Assembly: GCF_002865645.1 (NCBI RefSeq)
Contig: NW_020194631.1
Coordinates: 806,001 to 870,000 of the forward strand
Direction: 5' to 3'
DNA: 64,000 nt
DNA from: Hyaloscypha bicolor E
Taxonomy: Eukaryota; Ascomycota; Leotiomycetes; Helotiales; Hyaloscyphaceae
In this document: positions 24,424-35,892 of the stretch, piece by piece
Numbering within the stretch: the first letter of the stretch is position 1
How the letters are laid out: every line of letters begins with the position of its first letter
Notes under the pieces: model-generated
Told to the model about the DNA's origin: nothing
Databases searched by the model: none
The model's input: the letters and a program-made list of their open reading frames with translations, nothing else
Translations under genes and position numbers: made by a program

Positions 24424-25594
24424 ATGGCAGACCATCCCACCCTAGTCAAACCACCACCCATCGATCCCTTGAAATCCTCGATAGAAAACGTTCTAGAACT
24501 CACAGAACTATCCGCCATTGCACCTGTAGGCAACCATTTCTACCCTCGACCAATTTTGCCCTTTGCCAATGCCCATGAACTAATCTCCTTCTCTCAGGAC
24601 CTCTACACCAACACCAGACCTCTCTGGCACCCTCCAGGAGCACGCGGTATCTACGGCGGCGCCGTAATTGCACAATGTCTCGCCGCCGCCCAGCGTACCG
24701 TCCCCTCGAACTTCACAGTGCACAGTATGCATTGCTACTTCGTGCTAGCGGGAGACTCTGAGATTCCGGTCATGTACTACGTCGAGCACGTCCGAGAAGG
24801 AAAATCTTTCGCAACTCGCACAGTCCAAGCTCGACAAAGGGGGAAATGCATATTCACAACCACCATGTCGTTTGTGAGGGAGAAGAGCGGAGGCAAAAAG
24901 ACAATCAACCATGCAGTACCGTTACCTGAAGGATTGGATAAACCCTGTGCGCCGAACGGGGAGGAAGAGGGCGGAAGCCCTTTTATTAGCCATCGAATTG
25001 AGATTTTGAATAAGGATAGTAAGAATCCGCATGAAAAGCGGACGAGGCAATGGATTAAGGCTCGTGGGAGGATCTCTGAGGCTGGCGGACACCAGGCGCA
25101 TTTGAGTGCGCTGGCTTATATGTCGGATTCTTATTTCATCGGCACGATTTCGAGGATACATGATTTATGGAGGTTTGGGGCGCCAAACAGTAATAAGACG
25201 GAAGGGAAAGAGTCGGCGCCCAATGAGGATATGGCGCAGAGAGAGGCTTATGTAAAAAAGTTAAAGGAATTTGAGGGCTTCGGTCACGATTTGGAGAATA
25301 CGGCTGGGAGACCGGAGATTGGAATGATGGTTTCACTGGATCATACGATATATTTTCACGAGCCGAGAGGGTTTAGAGCTGACGAGTGGATGTTCACTGA
25401 GATGTCGAGTCCATGGTCTGGTGATGGCAGAGGTGTGGTTATGCAGCATATGTTTGCTGCGGACGGGACGTTGATTGCAACTTGCTTTCAAGAGGTTCGT
25501 ATATCACTCCAATCTTGTCCGGATGATACTGACGCAATGCTAGGGAGTTGTGAGACTCAAAGAAGAGCGTGTTCCGAAGACGTCGAAATTATAA
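24424..25594 (+). CDS. Acyl-CoA thioesterase II (TesB family), peroxisomal
   Basis: Two exons: 24424-25494 and 25544-25594 (49-nt intron, GTTCGT...GCTAG, branch ACTGAC), giving 373 residues. It hydrolyses acyl-CoAs to free fatty acid and CoA during fatty-acid breakdown. Double-hotdog TesB landmarks are RGIYGGAVIAQCLAAAQRTV, VHSMHCYFVLAGD, VEHVREGKSFATRTVQA, VSLDHTIYFHEP, and GRGVVMQHMFAADGTLIAT. Splicing the last intron gives a C-terminal SKL tripeptide, the canonical PTS1 peroxisomal signal; unspliced translation would lose it, which supports the intron. The frame continues upstream to an in-frame ATG at 24292 whose extra 44 codons are Arg-rich and free of Asp/Glu, resembling a mitochondrial presequence. 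Which start is used is not settled. Confidence 0.92.
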
Positions 25595-25926
25595 TTTCGG
25601 GTTTCCCACAATATTACGTTCAGAGGTGTGCTGCAATCACAAATTTTTGTACAAATTATATACCTACACTTTAGATTCCGAAGTCAAGCGTCACAATGGA
25701 GCCATCCGTCACTTGCCACTTGAAGACCCAGTCCTCATCTAGTTCACATCTGTGTATCTGGAAAGAAAAGGCGTGCCTTATTCGTGCTATTAGTGGCCAC
25801 ATTCTCAATTGCCTTCTACTTCTCGCTTGTTCCATAACAGTGCAACGACGTCCATTGGAGACGACATACGTCTAGTCAATGGAATTTCTATCATGCAGGC
25901 TGCTACAAGTATCATGAGACCCAAAT
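25595..25926. other. Short convergent intergenic stretch
   Basis: This holds the 3' flanks of the thioesterase and the LysM-lysozyme gene. Nothing else is seen. Confidence 0.5.
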
Positions 25927-27198
25927 CTAATTTGGAACCACGCCCAAAAGCCTATTCGCACAATCACTAACATAGCTCGCAGTTGCTCCCAAACCATCAC
26001 TCAAATCAGTCTTATTTACCGACCCAGAATTATATGCCCTCAAAGCCTCATACACATTCCCATACCTCCTCACCAACTGAACCAACCCATCCCCATCCGC
26101 CGTTCCCTCCGTCCCATCCCTTACCATCTGGAAAATCGATCCCCTCGGATCAGAATCAGAGTACTCAACCCCGTTGTGCGATTGCATGAGCCCAGGGTTT
26201 CTCACACCATTATTCGTAGTCGGTATGTGAACGTGGCCTTGCGATTCTTGCATAACGACAGCGAGAATCAAGCGCTGATCGATGCCAGATTCGGAGGCGA
26301 CTTGGATGATGGCTTCATGGATGATTTGGTCCTGTTCTTCTGTGTTCCCAGGCCAGAGATTGCTCTGTTTCATAGTCGGCGCATTCTGGTTCCAGAGAGC
26401 AGAAAACCGGACCCACTTCTCGAGGGGAGGAAATGCAGATGCTGGGCCACTGTAATGGACTACTCCCCCTGTCGGTGGTGGTGGGTGAGGCGGGTGGCCT
26501 GTCCCTCCTGCTGGAATGACGAGCACTTGGCCAGGTACAATCAGGTCCCTACCTTGGAGTTGCGGATTCGCATCGCGCAAGGCTTGGAGTTCGATCCCAA
26601 AGCTTTGAGAGATCTTCCAGAGTGTGTCCCCTGGTTGCACAGTGTATTTGGTTGTCGTCACTGCGGTTGGAATAGTCAAAAGTTGGCCAGGAACAATCAG
26701 ATCCGTTCCACCAAGCTGCGGATTGGCATCGCGCAAGGCCTGAAGTGTAATCCCAAAATTTTGAGAGATCTTCCAAAGTGTGTCGCCTGCAACAACAGTA
26801 TAGGTAGTTGTAGTTACTACGGCTGGAATAGATAGGACTTGACCAACTACGATCAAATCCTTTCCTTGAAGTTGTAAATTGGCATCGCGCAATGCCTGTA
26901 GAGTTATCCCGAAGCTTTGAGCGATCTTTGAACGCGTGTCTCCTGGCTGCACAGTGTAGGTCTTGGGAGCCGTCTGGTGGTTCGCTCGAGTGGGATCGGG
27001 TTGGCCAGGAATTGAGAGAACCTGACCTGGGACGATAAAAGTGCTCCCGTTGAGTTGTGGGTTGGCATCGTATAGGGCTTGGAGCTCGATTCCGAAACGT
27101 TTGGCAATATTGAAGAGTGTGTCTCCTGCAACGACGGTGTAAGATGTGGTGGTGAGCGAGGAGCTTTTGCTCACTACTTGTGGTCTTACTGAGACCAT
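25927..27198 (-). CDS. Four-LysM protein with C-terminal lysozyme-like (transglycosylase) domain, no signal peptide
   Basis: A single-exon gene of 423 residues from the ATG at 27198. Four LysM domains (about residues 19-63, 79-125, 131-176 and 182-228) share YTVxxGDTLxxIxxxFGIxLQ and end in PGQxLxIP. A Gly/Pro/His linker follows, then a lysozyme-like domain. In that domain VMQESQGH contains the presumed catalytic Glu, and NPGLMQ and YNSGSVN match GH23/SLT-type folds. LysM binds GlcNAc polymers (peptidoglycan or chitin), and the C-terminal fold suggests cleavage of peptidoglycan. No secretion signal is seen: the protein begins MVSVRPQVVSKSSS. It could be unconventionally exported, act inside the cell, or have a leader exon I did not find. 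The repeats are similar enough to point to internal duplication. Confidence 0.85.
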   Translation of the reverse strand: MVSVRPQVVSKSSSLTTTSYTVVAGDTLFNIAKRFGIELQALYDANPQLNGSTFIVPGQVLSIPGQPDPTRANHQTAPKTYTVQPGDTRSKIAQSFGITLQALRDANLQLQGKDLIVVGQVLSIPAVVTTTTYTVVAGDTLWKISQNFGITLQALRDANPQLGGTDLIVPGQLLTIPTAVTTTKYTVQPGDTLWKISQSFGIELQALRDANPQLQGRDLIVPGQVLVIPAGGTGHPPHPPPPTGGVVHYSGPASAFPPLEKWVRFSALWNQNAPTMKQSNLWPGNTEEQDQIIHEAIIQVASESGIDQRLILAVVMQESQGHVHIPTTNNGVRNPGLMQSHNGVEYSDSDPRGSIFQMVRDGTEGTADGDGLVQLVRRYGNVYEALRAYNSGSVNKTDLSDGLGATASYVSDCANRLLGVVPN

Positions 27199-28720
27199 AG
27201 CTCTTTCGGATTGAATGTTTGGTGGCAAGTGGTAGTAATGTATCTAATAGTCTGGACAAAGTGAAGCAACATCGGAAGGAGGAATTTTAGGATCGATGGT
27301 GGAGCGTTCTTCACTTTCTAAAGCAAGGCATGATATATGATGTGCTCTGGGTTTACAGATCGGGCTAGAGACTGCTCTATGAAAAGTATGGAATCTTTAC
27401 ATGATTTTAACATGGGTTCCATTACTTCACCGACTTTTCAGCCTTTTCAAACCAGAGTAGCGGAGCAGCTGAATTGTGTGAAACCAGCAGCTGGCATGTG
27501 AGGCGCGAGTGGCGTTGCGTTTGAGCAACGCTGACAGCTGAACTGACAAATGTCGCTTAGATGAATTGGTCGGTGTTTAAAGAGAATTTTCGTTACAGGA
27601 TTTACCCACAGGTTCATGCAGCCATGCTTGGCTTCGGCAACCAAACATGTCCCTTTCCAACTGGCATCTTCTCCAACCAAAGTGCTTCCCAGACTTCGAC
27701 GGCTTGACGGTGAGCCGGAAGGAATGACATCAAAATATTGGTTGTTACCACGAAAACTGATGCCTTTATTCAAGATGCGCTTCCCTTAACGAAAGAAGTA
27801 TTGACCCCGAAAACTTCAAAATTCCACAATAACGGCGTGGAAATTGAATAAGTTAACAAATTCCATGCAACTACACGCGTTTAGCTATGCGATTCCGTTG
27901 AGCAGAATGGATTTCAGTAAGGACAAGTAGCTCAATTTTTGAAGTGTTGTGAGCGAAACGAGCGAGTTATGCTTTGGTCTTTGTGACTATTGACATTAGC
28001 CACTAGAACATATCTCTCACAATCACCAAATCTCGACTCGGGGTCTCAAAGAAAAGAGCATGCACGGGTGCATCTGGCCATGTATTCCACAACACAACCC
28101 GCAAGGCTGATTAGGTGGTCTCATACCGGCATATGAGTTCGCATGTCAGACCAATAGAATACCGGAGAATACCCACAATTCTCCACATTCTGTACAGCAT
28201 AGCAGCTGAATGAACGAACCTCAGGCTGTTGAGCCACCTCGCTCGGTGATATTATTGGCGTTCCCGACGCAGTGTAGCCCGAGAATATGTTCTGCCAAAA
28301 AGGTCGCCGATCCGTTGGTTCATGGTTCGTTCCATCTTGCATTGACGACACATGCGTCGGGCGTGCCCAACATTCAGCTTCACCAGTGGAAGATTAGCAT
28401 CGCCAACAAAAGAAATAAAAGATAAGACACAAGGCTGGCTGAGCCCTTAATGGATTTTCTTTTTTGGACGGTTTGGAACTGTTGTTGTAAACTTCCTACT
28501 GTTGATTGGGCGAGATAGCTGAAGAAAGAGGCTATAAGAAGAGACCACTTTCCTCTTGGTATTGTCAACCATTATCTTCAGACTTCACTGCCATTTGAGA
28601 AACTTCCTTCACTGTCTTCAACAACTGCGAACTCATCACCTTGTTTATATAGTAATCTATTCATCCGCTCGCCTCTTCTCCATCGCCATCACGTCTGACC
28701 AAGATCTTGCACTTGAAACG
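27199..28720. other. Divergent intergenic stretch between two LysM genes
   Basis: About 1.5 kb separates the start codons of the minus-strand LysM-lysozyme gene and the plus-strand LysM relic. Short ORFs only; no repeat or RNA gene seen. Confidence 0.5.
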
Positions 28721-29406
28721 ATGAGCTCATATACTGTCCAGCCGGGGGATTCGATGTATGCCATTTCCCAGAGGCTCGGTGTTACCCTCCAAGCTCTCGA
28801 GGCTGCCAATCCTCAGGTCAGGCCGCCTGCATTCCAGATCAATGTCGGTGATGTTCTGAAAATCCCAGGCAAGGGTCCAGGTCCTACTCCTTCTGGCGGC
28901 ACTTATACTGTCCAGCCGGGGGATTCAATGTATATCATTTCCCAAAAGCTCGGGATTACCCTTCAAGCTCTCGAGGCTCTTAACCCTCAGGTCAAACCGC
29001 CCGCATTCCAGATCAATGTCGGCGATGTTCTGAAAATCCCAGGCAATGGTCCAGGTCCTACTCCTCCTGGCGGCACTTACACTGTCCAGCCGGGGGATTC
29101 GATGTGGGCCATTTCCCAAAGGCTCGGGATGAGCCTTCAAGCTCTCGAGGCTCTTAATCCCCAGGTCAGGCCGCCTGCATTCCAGATCAATGTTGGGGAC
29201 GTCCTGCAGATAAGCTAAGGGAAGCCAGGAGGAACTGGAACGGGCAGTGGAGGAGGATACCACTCTTACACAGTGGTCTCGGGTGACTCTCTGTTTTCTA
29301 TCGCCACCGCTCATGGTGTTTCCTTGGCGGCTTTGGAGGCTGCGAATCCTCAGGTCCAGTCTCCTCAATTTCGATCAATGTGGGACAAGTAATTACGATT
29401 CCGTGA
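28721..29406 (+). pseudogene. Four-LysM gene broken by a stop codon and a one-base gap in the last repeat
   Basis: The ATG at 28721 opens a frame with three near-identical LysM units spaced 174 bp apart (YTVQPGDSMxxISQxLG...PAFQINVGDVL). It ends with TAA at 29216-29218, giving 165 residues. Directly after the stop, in the same frame, a Gly/Pro/Thr linker and a fourth LysM unit (YTVVSGDSLFSIATAHG) follow. This fourth unit is then thrown out of frame near 29372, where one base is missing compared with the other units; the expected end of the domain continues in the next frame to a stop at 29404-29406. No plausible intron removes the stop. The gene may still make a three-LysM protein. No signal peptide is encoded at the ATG. 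Confidence 0.75.
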
Positions 29407-31002
29407 TTGCGGTTCCCACTGGGAATGTTTTTCGTTGTTTGGATCTTCTGTTCTTTTTAATGGAAATTGATGCAATACATGCTTGGATGGATACGGCGCA
29501 GTAATAACTCAATTTAGTAAAGCGGTAACACATAATTCTCTTAAGAAGGAGAAAGCCAATGAACTGTGAAGCTGTGAAGACCGACTTCGACTCGCTCGAA
29601 ACTGCTCGGAAGGGTTTCCTAAACCAAGCCCAAAAAAGTCGCTCTGGGGTGGAGGTGCGAAGTCCCTCTTCTCCTGCATATACACCATCAAATTTAGTGG
29701 GGGGATTGGAGAGAAGTGGAATACGTATAAATTCCCGGACACAGGACGTCCACTTAGAGTTCGGGTTTGCCCGTTGTCAAGTCCTTAGGGGTCTGCTAAC
29801 ATATGCAAGGCGGAATATCCCGTTCCTGATATATGTCGAGATACCCACCCCAAAAGAGCCTTTAAGTTCTTAGAGGCGCTGTGGCTGAGGGGCATGAGAT
29901 GGAAAAACGGGAAATAATCTCAACATGGCCTCGGTCTCGGGCTAGCCGTCCTCTCGTGAGTTCGTCTACATCAAAGGCTTAGAGGCCACGAGCACGCCCA
30001 GATTGAGCCCCAGTATTTTTTCCTTGAACTGGCAACTTCATGAAAACATACCAGTGTTGGAGGCAATCGCGGCCAAAGAGCCTATGACTTCGCTGTTGAA
30101 GAAAGGTGGCCGGATGATTCATTCAACCAGCCGGTCCGTGATATTGTCGGCATAGCGGGTCGTGGAGGGGATCTCCATCCCTCCTTATCATAAGGTGGGT
30201 ACATGTTCGATACTGCCTGAGATATTCGAAGGACTGGTGAATGGACTGGCTGGTATATAACATCTCTAATTTGAGGGCTGTTGACGCTTGAATCTTTCCA
30301 ATGATCCCTTGGGCCAATATACAGGCCATACTATCATCAAGGACGGCCGACTTGTGGAGAAGAGGGCGGAAAAATTTGGTAAGGAAAAGATAAAGTTTTG
30401 TAAATTGTAACTAAAGAAAGATCATTGAGCATTCGTGGGATGATAGGGGCAGGTGATGCTCACGCCGAGTCACCTGCACAGGACTGGTCACATGGTTAGA
30501 GCCCATTGAGGACAACAACCACAGATCTTGGAGGAGTAAAAGAAATAAATGCGTACCACAGGCCATGGACTATGTCTCCCAGGTCTGTTGCCTTGTTGTG
30601 ATGAGGGAGGAGGATAACAAGATTGCATGCACTTGGACTGTAAAAAGAAAGAAGGTGTGGCTGCGTCATTACACCTCCACACGGCACTCGCGAAATCCAT
30701 CCAGGTGCTCGGGAGAGTCGGGCCCTGGAGATTCCGGACTTACAGCCTAGGCCAATCTGGAAAAACGTGGCATTTCACATTTCCGGACAATAATGTTCGT
30801 TCGCTCATGTCACATCCATCCCCAGTCCAGCCCTTCACTCCCTCACTGCAGCTGACAGCATCACGTTGACCTGGAAGACCACAACCAAGGCATTGAACCT
30901 TCACCGTGGCCTCAAATTTTAGTCTGCTGTATCGCGACTCCCTCGAACATAGCCTCCGCAAAGCTGGCAGACGATCAGCGCTGTTGACGCGGTCCATAAC
31001 AA
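29407..31002. other. 1.6-kb intergenic stretch
   Basis: Only short ORFs without family resemblance. This holds the promoter region of the EFR3 gene. No repeat or RNA gene recognised. Confidence 0.5.
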
Positions 31003-34000
31003 ATGCACGCCCTAAGGCAGAAATGCCGTCCGAAGCATCAAGTCCTGATCCTGAAATGCTATCCAAGAACAACCAAAGGCGCCGTCGACGTAAAGCCCAA
31101 TTCGAGCGAGCTCAGCTACCTCCTTTACTATGCGACGACTCGGCGGAGTAAGGTGCAGAAGGTCGGCGCATTTCTGGAGAAGAAGACTGCGAGTGATGTA
31201 TGGAGGGCACGGATAGGGTATGTACACATTGGCCAACTGGCCGAGACAGACGGCATTGGTAGATTGAGAGAGCCTATACTGATATTGGTTACAGAAATGT
31301 GCAAGTCACACTTCAAATTCTGGCTGCCTTGATCGAGAAGGCCCCGAGGGACCTTCCGCTATTTGCGCCATACGTTCTGAAGATCCTGAACATAATTCTC
31401 CGGTCCCGCGATATTACCATGGTCGAATCTTCCATCCCAACTTTCGATGCCTTCTGCGAAAATCATGATGGAGCGTCACTTTCGGCTGATCAGGAATACT
31501 TGAATCAATATGAGGAAATTGTCCGGATATACGCGTCTTTTGCCTCGACGAGGCCCCCGCCCACAAAACCCCCAACTAGCGCTCCAGTAGCTATGCGATG
31601 GAGAAGTGTAGGACTGGAAGCAATCAAAAGCGTAGCTTCCTCCGAAGCTTTGGCGTCACTGGCAGGAAGACAACTGGATGTGGTAGTGCCTATATTGCTA
31701 GAAAACTTGTGGACGGATAACCTTGATTTCATCGACTTACTGGAGCACAGAGCGCAGCTAGAGGAGAAGATAGACACAGAGAAACTTTTACGAAGGCGGA
31801 CGAGTATTGCGACTGTGCGGACAGTGGAAACTGCGACTGAAGTAAATGCGGCGGCTCTGTCCGGAACAACTGCTGATGCTGACAAAGTCGCCGAAGAGGA
31901 TATCGGAGTTCTTGCCCTCCAATGTTTGAAGCAAATATTTGTGGTCAACAATCGGTCCCAGATTCGTGGAGCTACGATAGCTTCGCTGAATTTCATCGCA
32001 GATAGAGTAGCCCAAGGAGAAGCTGTGATCGAGCCAACACCAAGAGCAGGAACATATCATGGCTGGGCAACCAGAATATTTGAGATGACAGCGCGATGGA
32101 GTCCCGTCCAAGACCGATATGTCATTCTCGTGACGGCAATGGATACCTTGATTCACAGCACTTTGATAGAGGAGAATCTCCAACAGCAGCTGGTTCTTGT
32201 TACGATGATCGACTCTTTACTCAAATCCGACATCAACCTCATCGGACTTAGTGTGATGGACGTACTATTGGGGTTGATTCAGCACGTTCTGAGGGTGCTC
32301 CAACTAAATGCATTGCCGCATGCACAACAAAATTACGGGAGTGAGGCGGGAGACCCTTCACCGGCTACCAGTGTCGGCGCTATTGGCGAAATGGTGACAG
32401 TACCGACGACCTTGAGGAGAGACCTCCTAGCCAGACTCCAGGACTGCATTGGGGATTTAGCTACCCATGTCTATTATGCCGATCAAATATCGGACATGGT
32501 TTCTGCTATTCTATTGAGACTCAAACCATCAACACTCTCTGGAGTTCCGAACGCTGCTGCAGCTATAGAGAATCCCAACGCTACGACATCAGCGCTGGCT
32601 TCTGTTGGAGATCTAACAGAGGATCCGAACACCGATGGTTTCTTCTCTTTCGATACCGCAAAAGTCAAAGCGCTTGAAGCCATCAAATTAATTCTTCTTG
32701 TCGCAAGCCATCGCAATAGCATGACTGGCGTTGGAAGTCTTGCGAGGAACCGTGTGCCGGTGCGAGTTTGGGAGGGAACACAATGGCTATTACGCGATCC
32801 TGATGGCCGTGTGCGCAAGGCATATGTGGATGCTTTGTTAACATGGCTTGATCAAGAAATGAATAAGTCGGATCTTCGAGCGTTTGAGGAGAAACCCAAA
32901 GGGCTGACAAAAACGACCCGTGACGATTCAGCAATCAATCTAACAAAACGGGCTGTTTCAAATGCTTCTCACAAGCCTCCAAAGTCTACGCGGACCTCAT
33001 TTCTACAGTTGCTGCATCTCGCGGTATACGAGAATGCTCTGCAATATGTGGACAGCGAATCTGATATCATTCTTTTACATCTTTTGCTGGCGAATCTTGT
33101 GGAGAACTTAGGTGTCAATGCTGTCCAGAGTGGACTTCCTATGATCTTCCGCCTCCAGGAAGATATTTTAGAAATCGAAACTCCATTGGCAAAGATTCGG
33201 GTTGGGAGCTTGTGTCATGGATACTTCTGGACTCTTAGTGAAAAGTTCGATTTCGATTCTTCGCCTATTGGACGAGCAATACACAATGAGATCCATCGAC
33301 GACGAGGCAAAATGTTCTGGATCGACAGAATCCGACATCCCCCGATACCGTTGGATCAGATTGCGACTCCGGGTCAAGCCACACCCCAACAAGCACTTCC
33401 TATCGAGGAGATTGAGACGGAATCGCTCCGACCATTTGACGATCGATTTCAGATGGTCAAGCTCATTTCACTATCATACGCTGAATCTTTGGCAACTTCA
33501 CAGGCAAGCCCGCCCACATCTCCTGGCCGAGTCTTCAGTCACCCTATCCTGGGCTCGCCCGGTGCCTCAGGGGAAGGGGACTTGACAATGCCGGATAAGA
33601 TCAAGGAACAAATGATGTCTGAGTGGAGCAAGGAATCTGTGATTGCTGTTGCTCAAGAAGGCAGTAAGACTGTATCACTGAACGGCTCGAGATCAGGCAC
33701 AAATGCTACTGGGCATCGAAATTTCCTGGCAGTCAATGGGAACGTGGGCAATGGAGGCTCAAGTGGTGGTACACAATCGCCTCCTGGCCGTCACCATACT
33801 CACAACAGCAGGCCAAATTCAACATATGGCCTCGTTGGAGGTCTTGGGGCTTTGCAGAAGCTTAGGAAGGGCAGTGGACACTCACCATCCCCTGCAAGCG
33901 AGTCGAGTCGCAACTCAGTCACCAGAGTAGAACAATTAAAGCGAGTTCTCTCTGGGCAGCAGAGCCCTCTTCCTGGAACAAGAGCAGGTGTAGCCGACAG

Positions 34001-34493
34001 CGACGCAAGTAGCGAAAGCATGGTCAGCTACGAGTTCAGCGCTTCAGAGGTATCCTTCAACCCCATTCCTCAGACAGGCCCACCAATGGAACGATCAGCC
34101 TCTCTACGTGAGCCTCGCGAACGCTCAAGGTCCAAATCCCGAGATCGAGTCGCTGGAGTAGGAGAGCATTCACGTCCCCTTTCATCTCATCCTGTCCTAC
34201 TGAGAACAGACCAAAACGTGCCTCCCGAGCTGGAAAGGGAGGAAGATCTCGATTCTGTCCCACCCGTACCACCGCTCCCCTCTTCCCTCAAAAAGGACCA
34301 AGACCCCGCCATCCCAGATAATATCCGCAAAGGGCGCAGTGTGCGGCGGTCTGAAAAAGGTCGAGATCGAAACCAAAGCTCCTCGTGGGGTGAAGCAGCT
34401 GGTGGTCCGGTGGTGGACTTGGAGAGCTTGCTGAATGGGATTGAAGCCGAAGGCGCAGATACAAAGGGTAATGTGAGCAGACCACCTTATTGA
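31003..34493 (+). CDS. EFR3: EFR3-like plasma-membrane scaffold of the PI 4-kinase complex
   Basis: Two exons, 31003-31217 and 31295-34493, with a 77-nt GTATGT...TTACAG intron, giving 1,137 residues. The N-terminus CRPKHQVLILKCYPR, then PNSSELSYLLYYATTRRSKV and FLEKKTASDVWRARIGN, is the conserved EFR3 start. Splicing restores the family's ARIGN-VQVTLQIL junction. Two Cys residues in the first 20 positions (C8, C19) are candidates for palmitoylation. The large middle is a helical-repeat region (for example APYVLKILNIILRSRDI and LLENLWTDNLDFIDLLEHRA). The C-terminal 350 residues are Ser/Pro/Arg-rich and disordered. In yeast, Efr3 with Ypp1 recruits Stt4 to the plasma membrane to make PI4P. The start is favoured because conservation begins directly after it. 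Confidence 0.92.
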
Positions 34494-35369
34494 TTGAAAT
34501 GTGGAGTACATATCTGTATTTAATTTGGAGAAAGTGATGGAATGGATCATTGAATTCACGGCTTTCGGTGATGTGTATTATTAGTTCTAGAGAGGGTTGC
34601 AAAGCAATAAAGCATGGCGCAGGGTGGTTGTATAAAATTCTTTGAGCGCCTTGAATGCGTGCAGCTTGATTGAGTGCCCTTGCTTGTCGCTTTCTTCCTT
34701 GTATCGTGTTTCACTAGCCTTCCGTGTGGGTAGTACCCAAGGCATAAAATATTTGTGCTCGTCATTACAAAAGTTTCCCCCCTGCGCTCTGGAGGTGGTG
34801 GTTGGAGAAGCACGGGAGTAACGTGATCCTCAATTGACACCATACTAGCGCCGTCTAGAGCTATAAAAGAAGGTCTCCTTAGGTAGCAGTTTGATCAACT
34901 CTCTGATCCCCAAAGCTCGTACGCATCCTGAACCTATGAGGCTGTTTCTGTTGGGTGTCGTATGGAGGCGTGAGGTCAGCTCTCACAGAAATTTTAGCGT
35001 CTACCAGGACAAACGTACCTCAAGGGAATGACGGTGCAAGCAAAAAGCTGGCAGGCTTCAGCAGGCTTCAGCAGGCTTCATCGATAATTTCCCTATTATT
35101 GACCACATAAATACGAGGTCACAAAGACAACGAGAATGGACAGGGTCCCAGAGAGACTGGATATCACGGGAGGGAATCTACGCACTCGGGATCAGAGAGG
35201 GAGTGAGAAGTGAGTTCAAAACAAGAATGACTATGGTGCATCTTCCAATGCAATAACCCTAGAATGCTAACCGCCCTTTAAAAAAAAAGACACTCATATG
35301 ATCCGTTTCAATATACAACATCATTTCTCGTCTACTCGTTACATCCAGGCTCTTCTTCCATTTGGCACT
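34494..35369. other. Intergenic stretch with a 10-bp triplicate
   Basis: This is the 3' flank of EFR3. A perfect 10-bp unit GCAGGCTTCA occurs three times in tandem at 35051-35080. No gene seen. Confidence 0.55.
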
Positions 35370-35892
35370 TTATCTCGATCCATCTCGTCCCAGTTCCGCT
35401 GGCGACCGCCAAAGCTGCTCTGAATGTAACTCCGCATGCTCGTTTAGCTTTTGGGGGTGCTCGAAGACATGTTGCTGCGGCGTGGTGGCATACACTGCTG
35501 CGGCGTCGAAGTCCGCTTTTCCTTCTGATGGTGCCTCAGAGCGAAGAATAGAGCAAGGCCGATGATTATCGCGGCGACGATCACAGCGCCGAATGCGATG
35601 CCGATTTAGGCTCCTGTTGTGAAACCGTTTGATGGTGGTGAGAGGGCTGGGGAGGTAGAGGTAGTGTTTTGTGGAGGTGAGGAGATTGTGGGACCTGCAG
35701 ATATGCAGATGCTACCGATCCAAAACCACACGGTCCAGCCGAGGCAGGATCAAGTCTTGACTTCAACCGACTTGAGTTAACGATAAAACCAATAACTTCT
35801 CCGTACGGTGACAACTGGGATGTTATCTGGTTAGGACATTGCGGCATGTCATTCCCAACTGACTCCTCAAGCGGCGCAGAAAACCTTCCCAA
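35370..35892 (-). pseudogene. Relic of a single-pass membrane protein gene
   Basis: Read on the minus strand, a Ser/Thr/Pro-rich linker (TSTSPALSPPSNGFTTGA) runs into an ochre codon at 35606-35608. Directly after it, in the same frame, is a strong transmembrane helix (IGIAFGAVIVAAIIIGLALF) followed by the positive stop-transfer RHHQKEKR. About 25 bases further the frame must change to reach a tail typical of fungal surface proteins (VYATTPQQHVFEHPQKLNEH, then ELHSEQLWRSPAELG) that ends at 35370. Upstream, an open frame from 35892 with Cys residues could be the remnant ectodomain. The order (ectodomain, Ser/Thr linker, helix, tail) resembles Mid2/WSC-type sensors, but the exact family is not recognised. 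One stop and at least two frame changes mark it as decayed. Confidence 0.5.

Noticed and set aside
26176..26835. 219-codon plus-strand frame opposite the LysM-lysozyme gene
   Set aside because: Its apparent repeats mirror the LysM repeats on the minus strand.
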